Positions 1-11,792 of a DNA stretch of 64,000 bases are shown in pieces. Made by a program: the position numbers and the translations under genes. Source of the DNA: Lumbricus terrestris (taxonomy: Eukaryota > Annelida > Clitellata > Crassiclitellata > Lumbricidae). The stretch spans positions 39,014,421 to 39,078,420 of the forward strand of contig OX457050.1 in assembly GCA_949752735.1 (NCBI GenBank), given 5' to 3'. Below the pieces are notes generated by a model. It did no database searches and was not told where the DNA came from. It saw only the letters and a list, made by a program, of their open reading frames with translations. How positions within the stretch are numbered: the stretch's first letter is position 1; every line of letters begins with the position of its first letter.

Positions 1-612
1 AAACGCGGTTCTTCTGAAGCTGGACTAATACAATGAATAACAAATTTTGTCTATATAAGTTTACTCTGTAACACTGGAATCATCTAATGACAACTGCCCA
101 GCAGGGCCGGTATGCACAAGAGGGTATAACTCTTACACCTAGCTTAAATATCGTCTACGCGGGAGTAGTGGGTTAATTTCGCATGCATAGGTTGAGATTA
201 GCGAGTTATGCTAGGTGTAACGTTATTCCAACTCAGAGGTAGGAGTAAGCCGGTTATTCCCATTGTGAACAATATACGGCCGACTTTAGCTGGACAGCGT
301 GAACAATAGGCAGCCGTCGATATTTCCCTGTGACCCGCCTTTAGGTCTTAATCTGTTTACCCCACGCTGGCAACGACAGCATATAGATATATTTCACGCA
401 TGAGCGCTCAGCTGCAACCAGTTGAGTTGGGGGAAGAGCAAGCGTCATGCATCGTCGGGTGCAAGGAATGCCCAGCTAAACTATGACTCTCACTATTCTA
501 TGTCCATGCATATGGCCAAATTCCAGGGGCTACGTCTGGATTAGTAAAAATTATGTAAGATGTAAGGTCTACACCTAGAGTAGCCTATGCCTGCCATTGC
601 CTGGTCATAATT
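1..612. other. Intergenic stretch, nothing recognised
   Basis: No coding pattern, RNA gene or clear repeat was recognised here. The next ~180 bases contain short GTATAC-rich direct and inverted motifs that run up to the left edge of the hAT element. Confidence 0.5.
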
Positions 613-793
613 ATGTATACCAGCCAGGAGAACAAATTATTAGCAGAAATTGTTACAAGTAGCATAGGCTACAACCAGTCCTGTAATCAAGGGCATACGG
701 CGTATGCTTACCTCCGGGAAAAACGGCATCGTATACTCACCGCGAAAAACCAGGGTATACGCGGGCATACAGTGTATACTCGCCTCACAAAGG

Positions 794-2374
794 CAGGCCC
801 GGATCTACAGTTTTGGGGGCCCTGTGCTGATCGAATGACGGGGGCCCCTTACAATTTTAAGAAGCAGAAAAGAAATTGTATGATGACTGTATGGTGGCCC
901 ATGGGCGGAGTTTGGTTTCCGTTGGGGGGGGCTAAAAACTTGGTCCAAAACGAGCGGCGCCGAAATATTTTCTCGTGTCGGTCCAAGAAAAAGTTGATGA
1001 CCTTCCTTTTTAGTCATTTGGTTGAAACTTCTTGGGGGGGCTAAGCCCGAAAAATATATCATTTGCACGGTAAGAAAGATGAATCTTGGACTTATTTGGG
1101 GCTTAGCCTCCAGCCCTTGCTAAACTCCGCCCATGACGCACACTGTAAGCAGCTGTCGACTGAGTGGACGCCGACGAGGTTGAGCGAGCGAGCTGCACAA
1201 GGTACGAAATGTGCCAGTCGATTTACTTCCTTAACTCGCACTTGCAAGCCAGAATAGATACCGGCCATATTGGCAGCATTGTCGTAAGTCTTGTCCTCTG
1301 CAGTTGGAAATGTCAAGACCCAGTTGATCAAGGAAATCCAATAGGCATACAACAGTCGTCATTGATTCAACGGTATGATTGCGGAGTTCCAGAAAGCGGA
1401 TAAATCGCTCAGTAGGCCTATAGGCTTGCCATTTGTCTGCACGATCGAAGCGCATAATGAATGTCAACTGGTCTACGTGGGAAAGATCGGGTGTTGAATC
1501 AACGCTGATCGAGCAATATATCACTTCCTTGATTTGTTGTAGCCTATGATGATTTCCTCAGCTTTCTTCCCCATCAACACGATTAATTCCTCACAAACTG
1601 TCTTAGACAAGTAAGATGCGACACCCTGACCTGCTCCACCATAGGCTATCTCTGTAAATGCTGACATACATATGTAAAAAAAGGATCGAACTTGGCTAGT
1701 AACTCGATGACTCCCACATAGTTGCCATTAGGCTATTAGCAGATCCGAAAACTTCATCGTCACCGCGGAAATGGAGATCGCGTTCGGTCAGAAATTTAAT
1801 TACTTCCACTGCTCGCTGTAAGATATCTCGCCGGTACTTCCGCTCCAGTTATTCGACTTGTTTCACGAGACTACAATCCACTCAACATGCTGTGATCTTT
1901 CTACTGCACCAAATTGTTAAACTATTCTTATGTTCAACGCTATAGGCCTACTCGTGCTTACGAACTCTACTCTGGCAATGATTCCAGTCGCTGAACACGT
2001 CTCTTACCAATGATTTACTACAACTAAACAGCTGCAGGGAACACAGCTAGTAGACGCTACCAGCAGTCGACATCGAATATGATAACCACTCCTTCCTCAC
2101 TTTTTCAGAGTTCACCATTGTGCGCTGAAATAACGTAGGTGGTAAATACCGTTTATGAGTTTTACCTGCGCGCTCTGACATTATTTGGTTATATATTTAG
2201 TCATGGCTATGATTGCTATGCATAATGCATTGCAATTCAATTTGTAGGCTACCGTACGTACTGTTTCTTTCCTGAATCCTCACTTTATTTTTTTACTTTT
2301 ACAATTTGGGGGCCCCACCGAAACTGGGGGCCCTGTGCTGCAGCACAATCAGCACCGTGGTTAATCCGGCCCTG
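794..2374. mobile_element. hAT DNA transposon, degraded, with perfect 8-bp target duplication
   Basis: The left end begins CAGGCCCGGAT and the right end, read inward on the minus strand, begins CAGGGCCGGAT. Both ends are followed by GGGCCC-rich subterminal sequence. The element is flanked by identical 8-bp copies CACAAAGG at 786-793 and 2375-2382. An 8-bp duplication and a CAGGG-type end are the hAT signature. The interior carries minus-strand remnants of a ZMYM1-like (DUF4371) transposase. At 1581 bp it is too short for an intact one, so this copy cannot move by itself. Confidence 0.88.
1092..1524 (-). pseudogene. hAT transposase fragment (ZMYM1/DUF4371-like)
   Basis: Two overlapping minus-strand frames (1524 to 1231 and 1352 to 1092) read as consecutive pieces of one transposase. 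The first has the motifs SISVDSTPDLSHVDQLTF and DISNCRGQ. The second continues with TYDNAANMAGIYSGLQ and FVPCAARSLNLVG. This order (VDSTPD, then NCRGQ-YDNAANM, then PCA-HSLNLV) is characteristic of the TTF/ZMYM1-like hAT family with DUF4371. A frameshift lies around 1290-1350, and the N-terminal zinc finger and C-terminal dimerisation region are not recognisable. It lies inside the hAT element at 794-2374 and is its decayed transposase. Confidence 0.8.
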
Positions 2375-2409
2375 CACAAAGGGCGTGTGGGTATACGCAC
2401 GAAAAATGC

Positions 2410-2610
2410 AAAGGATATTTAGGTGAATTTTTCACGATTTCTGAAGGGAATGACTAAAAAAATAATAAAAAAGTCATCAGATTTTTCGGACGGGGAAACT
2501 GGAGAAATTTTTGGCCGGATGACTAAAAAAATAAATAAATAAAAATAGGCCTAGGTCATCAGATTTTTCGGACGGGAAAATGGGGAAATGTTTTGCCGGA
2601 TGACAGCCGC
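2410..2610. repeat. Short tandem units sharing GTCATCAGATTTTTCGG
   Basis: Two to three imperfect units contain GTCATCAGATTTTTCGG followed by a GCCGGATGACT-type segment and short AAATA runs. The unit resembles the tandem array inside the hAT element at 36584-38337, so this may be a piece of a related element. Confidence 0.5.
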
Positions 2611-2647
2611 CAGAAATCTTTTGCCCGAAAAAGTAGGTTTTTCTCCC

Positions 2648-3098
2648 GGTGTAAAGGTTTCAGATTACCCCTTCCTAAACATTACCCCCCTGCAAACTGT
2701 AAATTGCATCAATCATCGTATTTATTGCACTAAAAATATCAAAAAATTCATCCCGCTTCTTGTTTTGGTCTGAAGAATTTCATCCGTCATCCAACTTCGT
2801 GGTTTGTTATCAATATTTTCATCTGTAACTAAAATACTATTCGACGCTGAAGTTTACATGAAGAAAATGGCTTCGAGGCTATTATTTTTTCGGATAAAAA
2901 TATTGATAGCAAACCACGAAGTGGGATGACGGATGAAAATCTTCAGACCAAAACAAGAAGCGGGATGATTTTTCTGATTTTTTGTGTGCAATAAATGCGA
3001 TGATTGATGCAAATCTAGTTTTCGGGGGGTAATCTGAAACCGGTTTCAAGTTACCGGGGGGTAATGTTTAGGAGGGGGTAATTTGAAACCTTTACACC
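2648..3098. mobile_element. Foldback (inverted-repeat) element of ~450 bp
   Basis: The two halves are near-perfect inverted copies. Both outer ends read GGTGTAAAGGTTTCA inward, and the arms share the segments containing CTTCTTGTTTTGGTCTGAAG and the CCACGAAGT motif. The central loop is around 2830-2890. No convincing target duplication was found. The same end motif recurs alone near 43208, so this is a repeated family. It has no coding capacity. Confidence 0.75.
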
Positions 3099-3469
3099 GG
3101 TCAGCATGTACTCACCTCAAAATTTATCAGTAGCCTACAACCCTGCATAGGCCTACAACCAAACACGAACGACCAAACTATTACAATTTGGAAGTGATGT
3201 AGTAACGGTTCAATCTTCAAGGAACAAAACATTTTTAGGCCTAAATTTGACAATTTGAAAGACAGCACTGTAGAGAAATAATGTAGTTATACAAAAATAG
3301 TATTTTTATAAATATTACCAGTAGGTTAAGCTGCACACATTGCAGTGCCATAATATTATGGTAGTATCATAATTACAACATGATAGTAAATTATAATAAT
3401 TTAATAAAAATAATAACATTTTATTATTCAATCAATGACAGTAGGCCATACATAGTTTTGTGGTTATAG

Positions 3470-3660
3470 AATCTACGATATTCAATAGATGGCGGAGTCA
3501 TATTTTGTTTCGCCAGTTTTCATTACACTAGAACACGTTCTAGTATCGGTCGCCATTTTGTACGGATGGACGTAGAAGTCAGATTTGGTTTAAATGCAAT
3601 TTAAACTACGATAACTGGTCAGTTCTTTTCATTTTATCTTCTGGTGCCGTCAGCTCTTGG
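3470..3660 (+). repeat. Dispersed repeat family A, partial copy
   Basis: The block running from AGATGGCGGAGTCATA through CGCCATTTTGTACGGATGGA to GTAGAAGTCAGATT is shared with 16555-17000 and 61010-61440, and in reverse at 42955-43090. This copy is shorter than the other plus-strand copies. Nothing coding is seen. Confidence 0.7.
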
Positions 3661-3859
3661 AGCTCTGGCGACAGTCGTGATGTATCGAAAAACTCTTTTT
3701 GTACCTGATGACTGTTTTCTTGGCAGTAGATAAGGGGTGGTTTGCCATTGCCTTCCCCCCGTTTGCCATCCGTGCCCGTTCGTTCACCCCTCCGTAAACC
3801 TCCTTACGAAGGGGTTACTAACATTTTATACAGTTTTGTAATAAAGATAGTGCTCAGTC

Positions 3860-4358
3860 GGTAAAATAGCACTTTAGCGTCAGAAATTATTTTCTATGCT
3901 TTCTAAAATATTCCATGGTTTACAGGTGTTTAGTATGAACGCCATGACATAAAGCACATGGCATTGTATTCTTCATAAGACGACGCCGCGCACAAAAGTC
4001 CATGTCTGATCTAAAAAATACCTTCATCCAGCTTCCAAGCGTTCTCTTGTCAATCAAAGGTATTTTTAGATCAGAAATAGAAGCTGAATTGACGAGAAAA
4101 TGCTTAAGTAATGGAAACTGGATGAAGGTTCCGTTATTGATGAAATAGAAGCTGGACTGACGCGAAAAGGCTTGGGAAATGAAAGCTGGATGAATGCATT
4201 TTCAGATCAGAAATGGAAGCTGGATTTATGAAAAGAACCATAAAGAAGTGGAATTTGGATGAAGGTATTTTTAGATCCGAAATGTTTAACACACTTTCAG
4301 TACTGCCGTTGTCGATACCGTATATAAATAATTTCCGGCGCTAAAGTGCTATTTTACC
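3860..4358. mobile_element. Foldback element with CCAGCTTC modules inside
   Basis: The outer ends are inverted copies reading GGTAAAATAGCACTTTAGCG. The interior has several copies of the CATCCAGCTTC module in both orientations, alternating with AGATCAGAAAT. No target duplication is clear. The end sequence and the internal module link it to the foldbacks at 13936-15102 and 39526-40362. Confidence 0.7.
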
Positions 4359-4736
4359 CCGGAATCCACCCTCTGCGTCCCGTGTCCCGGATTGATCTCA
4401 AATTGTCCCGGAATTTGATCCAGATATCCACTTAGCACAATTATTGTTCCTGTTAATTGTTGCTTACTAAACTCAGCCATTTGTACAATGATTTTTGTGT
4501 GTTGCTCTCTATCAGACCTATAGGCCTATATTACATTGTTGGCTGAACATCGGGAGTTAAAGTCTTCAAAACTTTACAAATCACTGACACTCGGTTTTCG
4601 GTTTAGCATATTGTGTCCGCTTTTAATGTTTTTTTTGCGAAAGCACGATCAGCATCATGAACGATCTGTTGTTTAACAATCCAATTACCTGAGAGCACTG
4701 AGAGTTCACCAACCTTATTAAAGCACAGCTGTTAGC

Positions 4737-5087
4737 ATGAGAACCCCATTGAGAACCCCATGGACCGAGAAAAGAACAAATGAATACATATTACTAGAGA
4801 TAGGTCAGGCACGAGGGAATATGTCATTAGGGCAGAGAGCGGCAAGGCAGAAGTTGACATTCTTCGGACATGTGATGCGAGCAAACGGCCTGGAAAAGGA
4901 GATGATGCTGGCCTGCGAAGAGGGAGGAAGAAGGAGAGGACGCCCAAGAAGGAGATGGATGGAAGAAATGCATGAGAGAACGAAGATGAACTTGGAAGAA
5001 CTGAGAAACGCGACGGAAGATCGTAGCAAGTGGAGAAGGTTGACCATGGCGGTCGCTAAGATTCAAAGAATCGACGGCACAAGGTGA
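4737..5087 (+). pseudogene. Non-LTR retrotransposon (LINE) reverse transcriptase tail
   Basis: The frame reads KRTNEYILLEIGQARGNMSL, then RQKLTFFGHVMRANGLEKEM, an RRRGRPRRRWMEEM segment and WRRLTMAVAKIQ. This is the typical extreme C-terminus of endonuclease/reverse-transcriptase polyproteins (KLTFFGHVMR, GRPRRRW). The catalytic reverse transcriptase part is missing, so this is a 5'-truncated copy ending in a stop at 5085-5087. A homologous but different tail lies on the minus strand at 15793-16185. Confidence 0.78.
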
Positions 5088-6400
5088 CAAGGTGTTAGCA
5101 TGACATGTGCTGATTTCTGCGACTTTGTGTCCAGTGTTCTGGAACTGCTTGACGCACACGAGTAGGCCTTTTAATATACTGAATACAGGCCCTAAGTTTA
5201 GGCTAATATAAATTCTGCTCTCCGGTCGCAGACCTATGAGCCTAAGATACCTACGAACCTCCCTCAATTTGGGCTCATAAGTCTTATCTGTCTGCTGAGT
5301 CTAGGTGACTGAAGTTTGAAATGCTTCTTCTTGAGGTTGATTCTTGTCTTAAATTTAGAATATAAAATTATGTCTTCTGATGATTTGTCTTAAATTATTA
5401 AGTACTTTTTCAGTAGATTGTAGATGTAGATTCTATACTGGGCTGATGTAACTTTTTTTACATTATGTGCTTCTGTGGATTGTGTAAATTGGTAATTAAT
5501 GGCACATCGAAGGCGCCTCGATCGGAATGGCAAAATCAAAAGTTGGCAGCCCTAATTTCAAATAATGCACAGTGCGGTATATTTGAAGTTTATTTTGTCA
5601 CATTTTCTGTAACATATTATAACAACCCTTCATGATACATTGTATTTTCTTAAACAGCAGCATAAACCTGATATTTAAGACTTTTGACCCTTTTATCTCA
5701 AAGCTCACTGCATCATCTTCGCAGAAAATTAGCTACCATAATAACTTACAGAAACTCTCCATTGTCACTGTCTGCTACCATTATTACTTCATATAGTCAC
5801 TCAACAACGAATGGAGAAGAGACAATAATATTGACTGTGATGTTCAGTAAATAAACTATGTTCCATGCTTTTTACACCTATCTGAAACTTGATTTTGTGC
5901 TGTCTCTTTTAGCAAGTACATCAAGAAGAAGCAAGCTACATTCGCTTCGAACGGCAACATTCAGTTGCATGAGAAGATCTTCCAATCGTGAAAGTTATTC
6001 AAGAATTTAGCAATGGGTCTATGACTTTCGATATTGTGACGTAGCATGCTGAATGACAAAAAGAAATGTTTGCTGTGATACAAAGGCTCCATAGTTTCAG
6101 TTTTTCATTGCAGAATATTCTCTATGCAACTAACAATTGCTTTACTGGAAAAGCCCGAGATCGTATTGTAAGCAAATGAAATTCAAATTTATTGAAGTCG
6201 TCATAAATGTCAGAAACTGGAGACTGTTGATGCTGGAAAGACAACGACAACAACAGCTGCAGAAATATTTCACTCAGAAGTGCATCCGAAATATATTGCT
6301 TTTCGCAATTCATGTGGATTCCATCATTTTCTTTGACCTGGTGATTACAGAAGCACATACAAATCCTTTAATAAAAAAAACTGAAATCATTTCAGTAACC
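5088..6400. other. Intergenic stretch before a zinc-finger gene
   Basis: No coding pattern was recognised. It contains the motif GGCAGCCCTAATTTCAA near 5547, which recurs near 15234. A possible splice acceptor (CATTTCAG) ends at about 6396, just before the first ATG of the zinc-finger frame. Confidence 0.4.
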
Positions 6401-6402
6401 AG

Positions 6403-8158
6403 ATGGCGAATACTAGAGTCCATACTGGAGACAAGCAATGCAAGCTCCAACTGTGTAAGAAGTCATTTGATCAGAGTGCAAATCTGGTGAACGAGATAAG
6501 AACCCAGGGCAGTGAAAACCCATCAAGGTGCCAGTTATGTCTAAAATCGTTTATTCATAACGCTAGTCTGAAAAAGCATATGCGAATGCATTCTGGGGAG
6601 AAACGATACAGGTGTCAGTTATGTCACAAATCATTTGCCTGCGGAAGTGTTCTCGAAATTCACTTGAAAAAGCATACTGGTGAAAAATCATATGTGTGTA
6701 AGTTTTGTCAGAAAACATTTGCTCAGTGTTGTAACCTAAAGGTGCACATGAGAACCCATACTGGCGAGAAACCATATAAATGTCAACTTTGTTTGAAATC
6801 ATTTGCCTCTCAAAGTCATGTGAAAACGCACATGATAATCCACACTGGCGAAAAACCATACAGTTGCCAGACTTGTCAGAAATCATTTGCTAGAGGTTGT
6901 GATCTCAAAGTGCACATGAGAATACATTCTGGGGAAAAACCATATAGGTGCCAGGTATGTAAGAAAGCATTTACCCAAGCATCTACTTTTACGGTGCATT
7001 TGAGAGCCCACACTGGCGAGAAACCATACACATGCGAATTTTGTCAGAAATCATTTGCTGCTCAAACTCATCTAAAAAGCACTTGAGAACCCACACTGGT
7101 GAAAAACCTTACAGATGCCAGTTTTGTGAGAAAGCGTTTGCAGCAAGCGGTAATCTAAAAAGTCATATGAGAACCCATACAGGAGAAAAACCATATAGGT
7201 GTCCGATTTGTCTTAAATCATTTGCATCTCAAAGCCATATGAAAAAACACTTGAGAACTCATTCAAGCGAAAAACAATACATATGCAAGTTTTGTCAGAA
7301 ATCATTTTCTGATCATACTCGTCTTAAGGAACACACGATAACCCACCCTAGAGAGAAACCACACATTTGCCAGGTGTGTCCAAAAAGGTATGCTCACTAT
7401 GGTTACCTAAAAGCACACATGAGAAAGCATACTGGAGAGAAACCATACAGGTGTCAGCACTGTCAGAAATCGTTTTCTCGAAGTAGTGAATTGAAGTTAC
7501 ACATTAGAGTACATACTGGAGAGAAACCATACAGATGCCAGATGTGTCATAAATCATTTGCCCAACTGGGTGCTTTGAAGGTGCACATGAGAACCCATAC
7601 TGGTGAAAAACCAAACAAATGCAAGTTTTGCCAGAAATCAATTGCTGGGTGTTTGAAAAGGCACATGAGAACTCATACAGGAGAAAAACCTTACGTATGT
7701 GTGGTTTGTAATAAAGGATTCACTAACATTGGAAATATGAAGACACACAGAACAACGCATAAGCAACGCAAAAGCAATGAACCTTATTCCAAGCGTTGTT
7801 CTACAGAGGCCCAGTTGAAACAACATGCAGGAGAAAAGCCACAGTCTTAAGATAGACAGTGACGCAGATGCTAACCTATCTGATAATTTGTATAGGCATC
7901 TTTGATGAACCAAATGAACATTTTGAAAATAACACACATCCCGATTCTAATGGAATTGCAGGTTATTTGATGAAACTTGCAAATGGGGAATGTTTTTATG
8001 ATAGCCAAGTCAATTCTTCTGTGGATAGAGAGACGTCTTTGTTAAAATCGTTTGTATGCGGTATATGCAACAAATTGTTTGAGATAGAGAAGGAATTTCT
8101 AGAGCATTGTTCTGACCATGAATTTTCTCCACCTGACGACTTAGTTGCTGAATTATGA
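6403..8158 (+). pseudogene. C2H2 zinc-finger gene, about 15 fingers, frameshifted
   Basis: The protein would be a nuclear DNA-binding factor made of tandem Kruppel-type fingers joined by TGEKPY linkers. The first frame (6403-7086) holds about seven fingers after a degenerate one. The second (7032-7850) holds eight more, including CPICLKSF, CQHCQKSF and a shortened CKFCQKSIAGC finger. The frames are offset by one base at an A run near 7073-7077, where one A appears to be missing inside the seventh finger. A third frame to 8158 carries the family's C-terminal finger, FVCGICNKLFEIEKEFLEHC; it is reached only after a stop at 7848-7850 and another shift. These breaks may be real decay or sequencing errors in homopolymers. 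It is paralogous to the genes at 9491, 21017 and 55614. No KRAB or BTB domain is visible. Confidence 0.82.
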
Positions 8159-8160
8159 TG

Positions 8161-9490
8161 AATTATGATTGCAGTTGAAAATGCAAGTGTATAGTTAGCA
8201 ATGTGTCACTTTCATATCCAACATTTTGCTTCGCGTGTTCGGATAAAGGTGAACAAAATGTTTGTAAAATGAGTCGAAAAGAGGTAATTACAACTTTAAA
8301 AATATCAATTGTCAAAGTTGTCAGAGACTTGTCATTGATATCGACAATAAACTGAATCGATATTTAACTGTGACAAAAAATAATAATTAAGTCAATATGC
8401 AATTTTTAAAGAAACAATCAGAATTTGAACAATTGCATCAACTGAGAGCAGTTTAAAGATGCAAAAGATTAAGTGTCTTTCTTTCTATAGATGCCAAGGT
8501 TGCAACTTAATTTTTAACCCATTATTTCAATCCATTAATTTTTCCACTCCACATTCATATTCATAACTATAGCGTAACTGAAATGCTTCACAAACAACTA
8601 TAGGTTCTGTAGACGAGTGTTCAACAACTGAACTTTCTTTGACATAAGGTTACCGAATTCATTGATTCCTGGTAACAATTTGATTCTTTAAAATTGTGAT
8701 TTGAAGTTTAATCAACACCAATAGACTGATATTACAGTCATCAAAGTAAAATAATAATAGTCACCCATGTAGTGTTGCAACAGAAACAGAACGATGGATC
8801 CTGCAACAGCAAGCATTTAATTTCTATAACATAGCTTTTAAAGATTACATTTCCAGAACGCATGCCTAGGACTACATTTTAAAATCCGTATTGGCAAACT
8901 TTGAAACTGCAGTCTGATATATTTTAAATATTCTAAAAGAAAAGCCCAGTGTGGCTAACTATCATTAACAATTTTAATGTCAATAGGCTGTATCGCTCAA
9001 ATCATTGTATAAAAGTTCATCTAAAGTAAGTCGGCTAATTATACATAAACGGAATGAAACTGTGCACATGCATTTTATTGCTGTCAGCTAATCTGTTTTG
9101 AATCAGGTTCTAAACGAACAGATCCATCACAGCAATGCATTGTCTTTGAATAGCAGCGTAATTGAACTGCAAACAAAACAACACAATTTCCGTTGACTGG
9201 CAGCGACCACAGCGTCCTTCAACTTTGAAGATGCTTTCAGCTTTCATCTTTCACAGACTTCCTTTCCCGGTTGTTCTTCATAGACTTACGTTGCTTTCGA
9301 TTTGTGAAAACTTGACTCTACTGAGCCTGACCTTAAACATATGCTTCACCTGCTATTCAGAAAAAGTCGACAGTCCTAATTATGTTTCTGATGTGCAGAG
9401 GATATTGTGCTTTGTATGTGAAAATCTGAAGCAGTCTAGTACAAGACAGCACCGCACGACAGTAATCGATCTTTCATAAACCCTTTCAAT
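8161..9490. other. Intergenic stretch between two zinc-finger genes
   Basis: This is AT-rich sequence between a plus-strand and a minus-strand zinc-finger gene, so it holds both 3' flanks. No gene or clear mobile element was recognised. Small open frames here lack recognisable domains. Confidence 0.4.
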
Positions 9491-10771
9491 TTAAACAGAA
9501 AATAGTTCATCATAGGTCAACAACAAATCATTGTCTAGTGCAAAACCATGGCTAGAACAATGCTCTAGAAATTCCTTTTCTATTGCAAACAATTCATCAC
9601 ATATGCCACATCCAAAAGGCTCTGCAATAAAAGGGTTTAAATCGCCAATTGATTTCGTTTTTGTCATATTCATTATACAATTTTCAGCTCCCAGTGTCTT
9701 TGAAGGATCTGGAATTTCATAACCACCATTAACCAATTTCTTTGTGAAACTTTCAGTTTCTTCATTAACAATTGAATTACTAGTACCTAATGCTCCGCAT
9801 TCGTCAGAATAATAGAGGCTATGGTTTCTATTCAGTTCAAGATCTTGTGGCTCTGTTTCAGAATGGAAACAACTCTGTTTAGTTTTAGTGTTGCTCTCAG
9901 TAAAACGTTTCATCCAAATGCACATCTTTGTGTCTCCATCGGTTTTCCTATTTCTCCTCAGATTGTCAGGTTCAACAAATAATTCATGACCAACTTCAAC
10001 TGCAGGTGGTTTAGTCCAAGTATGAGTTTCTAATTCATTTCTAAGTACACCAGAATGTGAAATTTCATTATCGCATAACTGTGTTTTTTCTTCAGAATGT
10101 ATACTCATGTGATACTTCATATCGGTATATCGTACAAATGATTTCAAACAGAAGTTGCATTTTTCTTGCAATTCTCCAGTATGGGTTCTCATGTGTCGCT
10201 TCAGATATCTGGTATTTGCAAATGATTTCTGACATAGCTGGCATTTGTATGAACTTTCTCCGGAATGGGTTTTCACATGTTCCTTGAGAATACAAGCGTG
10301 CGAAAATGATTTCTGGCATAGCTGACATTCGTATGTCTTTTCTCCTAAGTGGGTTCTCATATGTTGCTTGACACTACTAGTCTGAGCAAATGATTTCTGA
10401 CATAGCTGACATTTGTGTGATTTTTCTTCTGTGTGCTTTCTTCCGTGGACATTCAGGTCACAAACTAACGGTAATGGTTCACCACTTGACTGACATCTGT
10501 ATTTTTGTGGTTTCTCACCGGTATGAATTCTCGTGTGTTGCTCGAGATCAGTAGCTTGTGTAAACGATGTCAGACATAAGTGGCATTGGTGTGGCTTCTC
10601 TCCATTATATATCCGTATGTTATTCATCAGATTACCAACTTGTGTGGATGAGTTCTGACAAAACTGATATATCTGCGAAATGTCTGCTGTGTCAGTTTGA
10701 AAACTGAGTTCATTGTAATGACCGATATAAGTGCTTTCTGACATGGTCAATGTAGATGCAGTCTGTGCCAT
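9491..10771 (-). CDS. C2H2 zinc-finger protein, intact, 426 aa
   Basis: This is a probable nuclear DNA-binding protein. It has an N-terminal ~50 residues with no known domain, then fingers CHLCLTSF, one degenerate finger (CQSSGEPLPL), three CQLCQKSF fingers and CNFCLKSF, joined by TGEK-type linkers. A ~150-residue linker without fingers follows, then the family-specific C-terminal finger FGCGICDELFAIEKEFLEHC with two histidines (C-x2-C-x12-H-x3-H). The single-exon frame starts at an ATG at 10771 and shows no break. It has fewer fingers than its paralogs at 6403, 21017 and 55614, as expected in clusters that gain and lose fingers. Binding specificity cannot be read from the sequence. Confidence 0.85.
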   Translation of the reverse strand: MAQTASTLTMSESTYIGHYNELSFQTDTADISQIYQFCQNSSTQVGNLMNNIRIYNGEKPHQCHLCLTSFTQATDLEQHTRIHTGEKPQKYRCQSSGEPLPLVCDLNVHGRKHTEEKSHKCQLCQKSFAQTSSVKQHMRTHLGEKTYECQLCQKSFSHACILKEHVKTHSGESSYKCQLCQKSFANTRYLKRHMRTHTGELQEKCNFCLKSFVRYTDMKYHMSIHSEEKTQLCDNEISHSGVLRNELETHTWTKPPAVEVGHELFVEPDNLRRNRKTDGDTKMCIWMKRFTESNTKTKQSCFHSETEPQDLELNRNHSLYYSDECGALGTSNSIVNEETESFTKKLVNGGYEIPDPSKTLGAENCIMNMTKTKSIGDLNPFIAEPFGCGICDELFAIEKEFLEHCSSHGFALDNDLLLTYDELFSV

Positions 10772-11792
10772 GCAGTTGTGGGCTTCAAGATGTGATAATA
10801 CTTCTATGCATACATCCTTATGACTTCACAAAAACTGATCGTAATATGGTCTGGAATGTTAACTAGTCTGATCAAAGTTGATTAACAGAACTTAACAGTT
10901 GTGGTACCTGTAGAAAATGACAAAATATTTTTCACTCATATTGATGCAAAATTGGTGAAAAACTCAATATTGTCTATATGTTGAAACTTGCAACTGAGTG
11001 TTTCGTCCGCTTTGCACCCATATTAGTGAAAAACTATTTATTTAAGCTCAGAATGGTTTACAGAATCGGAAAGTCCACAAAAAGTTGTACACAATCACCA
11101 ATTTTTGCCAGCCTATGTGCATTCATTCATGAGATACTAGCCTCTGAACATGTCAACGAAGTCCAAAAAGGTCGCGAATGCCGCAATATAGCGTCACTTC
11201 GACCACTTACAGTCATGTTATGGAATCTTATGTGTAAAGCATATTACATATCACTGGAAAGGTCTGTTCAAGCTCTACAAAACCATGTCAAAAGCACTGT
11301 TCTATCAGCTATCCCACATGCGAATATCTGCAGTCAAACATGAGGTAGTTTACTGGGTTTACTGGGCAGAGCAACTTTGAAGACTCGTATCGCCACAAAA
11401 ACGCAAAGTAGAGATGCTGAGATTGGTTAGGTAAAGAGTGATCTATATGCAGATAATGGAAATTTAAACTAATTATAATAACTGCTGTGGTCAAAGATGC
11501 TACAATGCCTTGAACATAGCCGATTGAAACTTTCAACAGAGTTTTTCGTCAGTTTTTGCACCCATATTAGTGAAAAACTATTTATTTAAGGTTAGAATGG
11601 TTTTCAGAATCAGAAAGTCCACAAAAAGTTGTTCAGAATCACCAAATTTCACAAGCCTATGTGCATCCATTCATGAGATACTAGCCTCACAACATGTCAA
11701 CAAAGTCCAAGAAGGTCGTGAATGCCCCAATATAGTGTCACTTCGACCACTTACAGTAATGTGATGGACTGATGGACTCTGATGCGTAAAGC

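Noticed and set aside
613..1044. 143-residue plus-strand open frame
   Set aside because: It crosses the hAT boundary at 794 and has no recognisable domain; the real coding remnant is on the other strand.
4805..5267. Minus-strand frames opposite the LINE tail
   Set aside because: They are shadows of the plus-strand reverse transcriptase tail and lack any domain.
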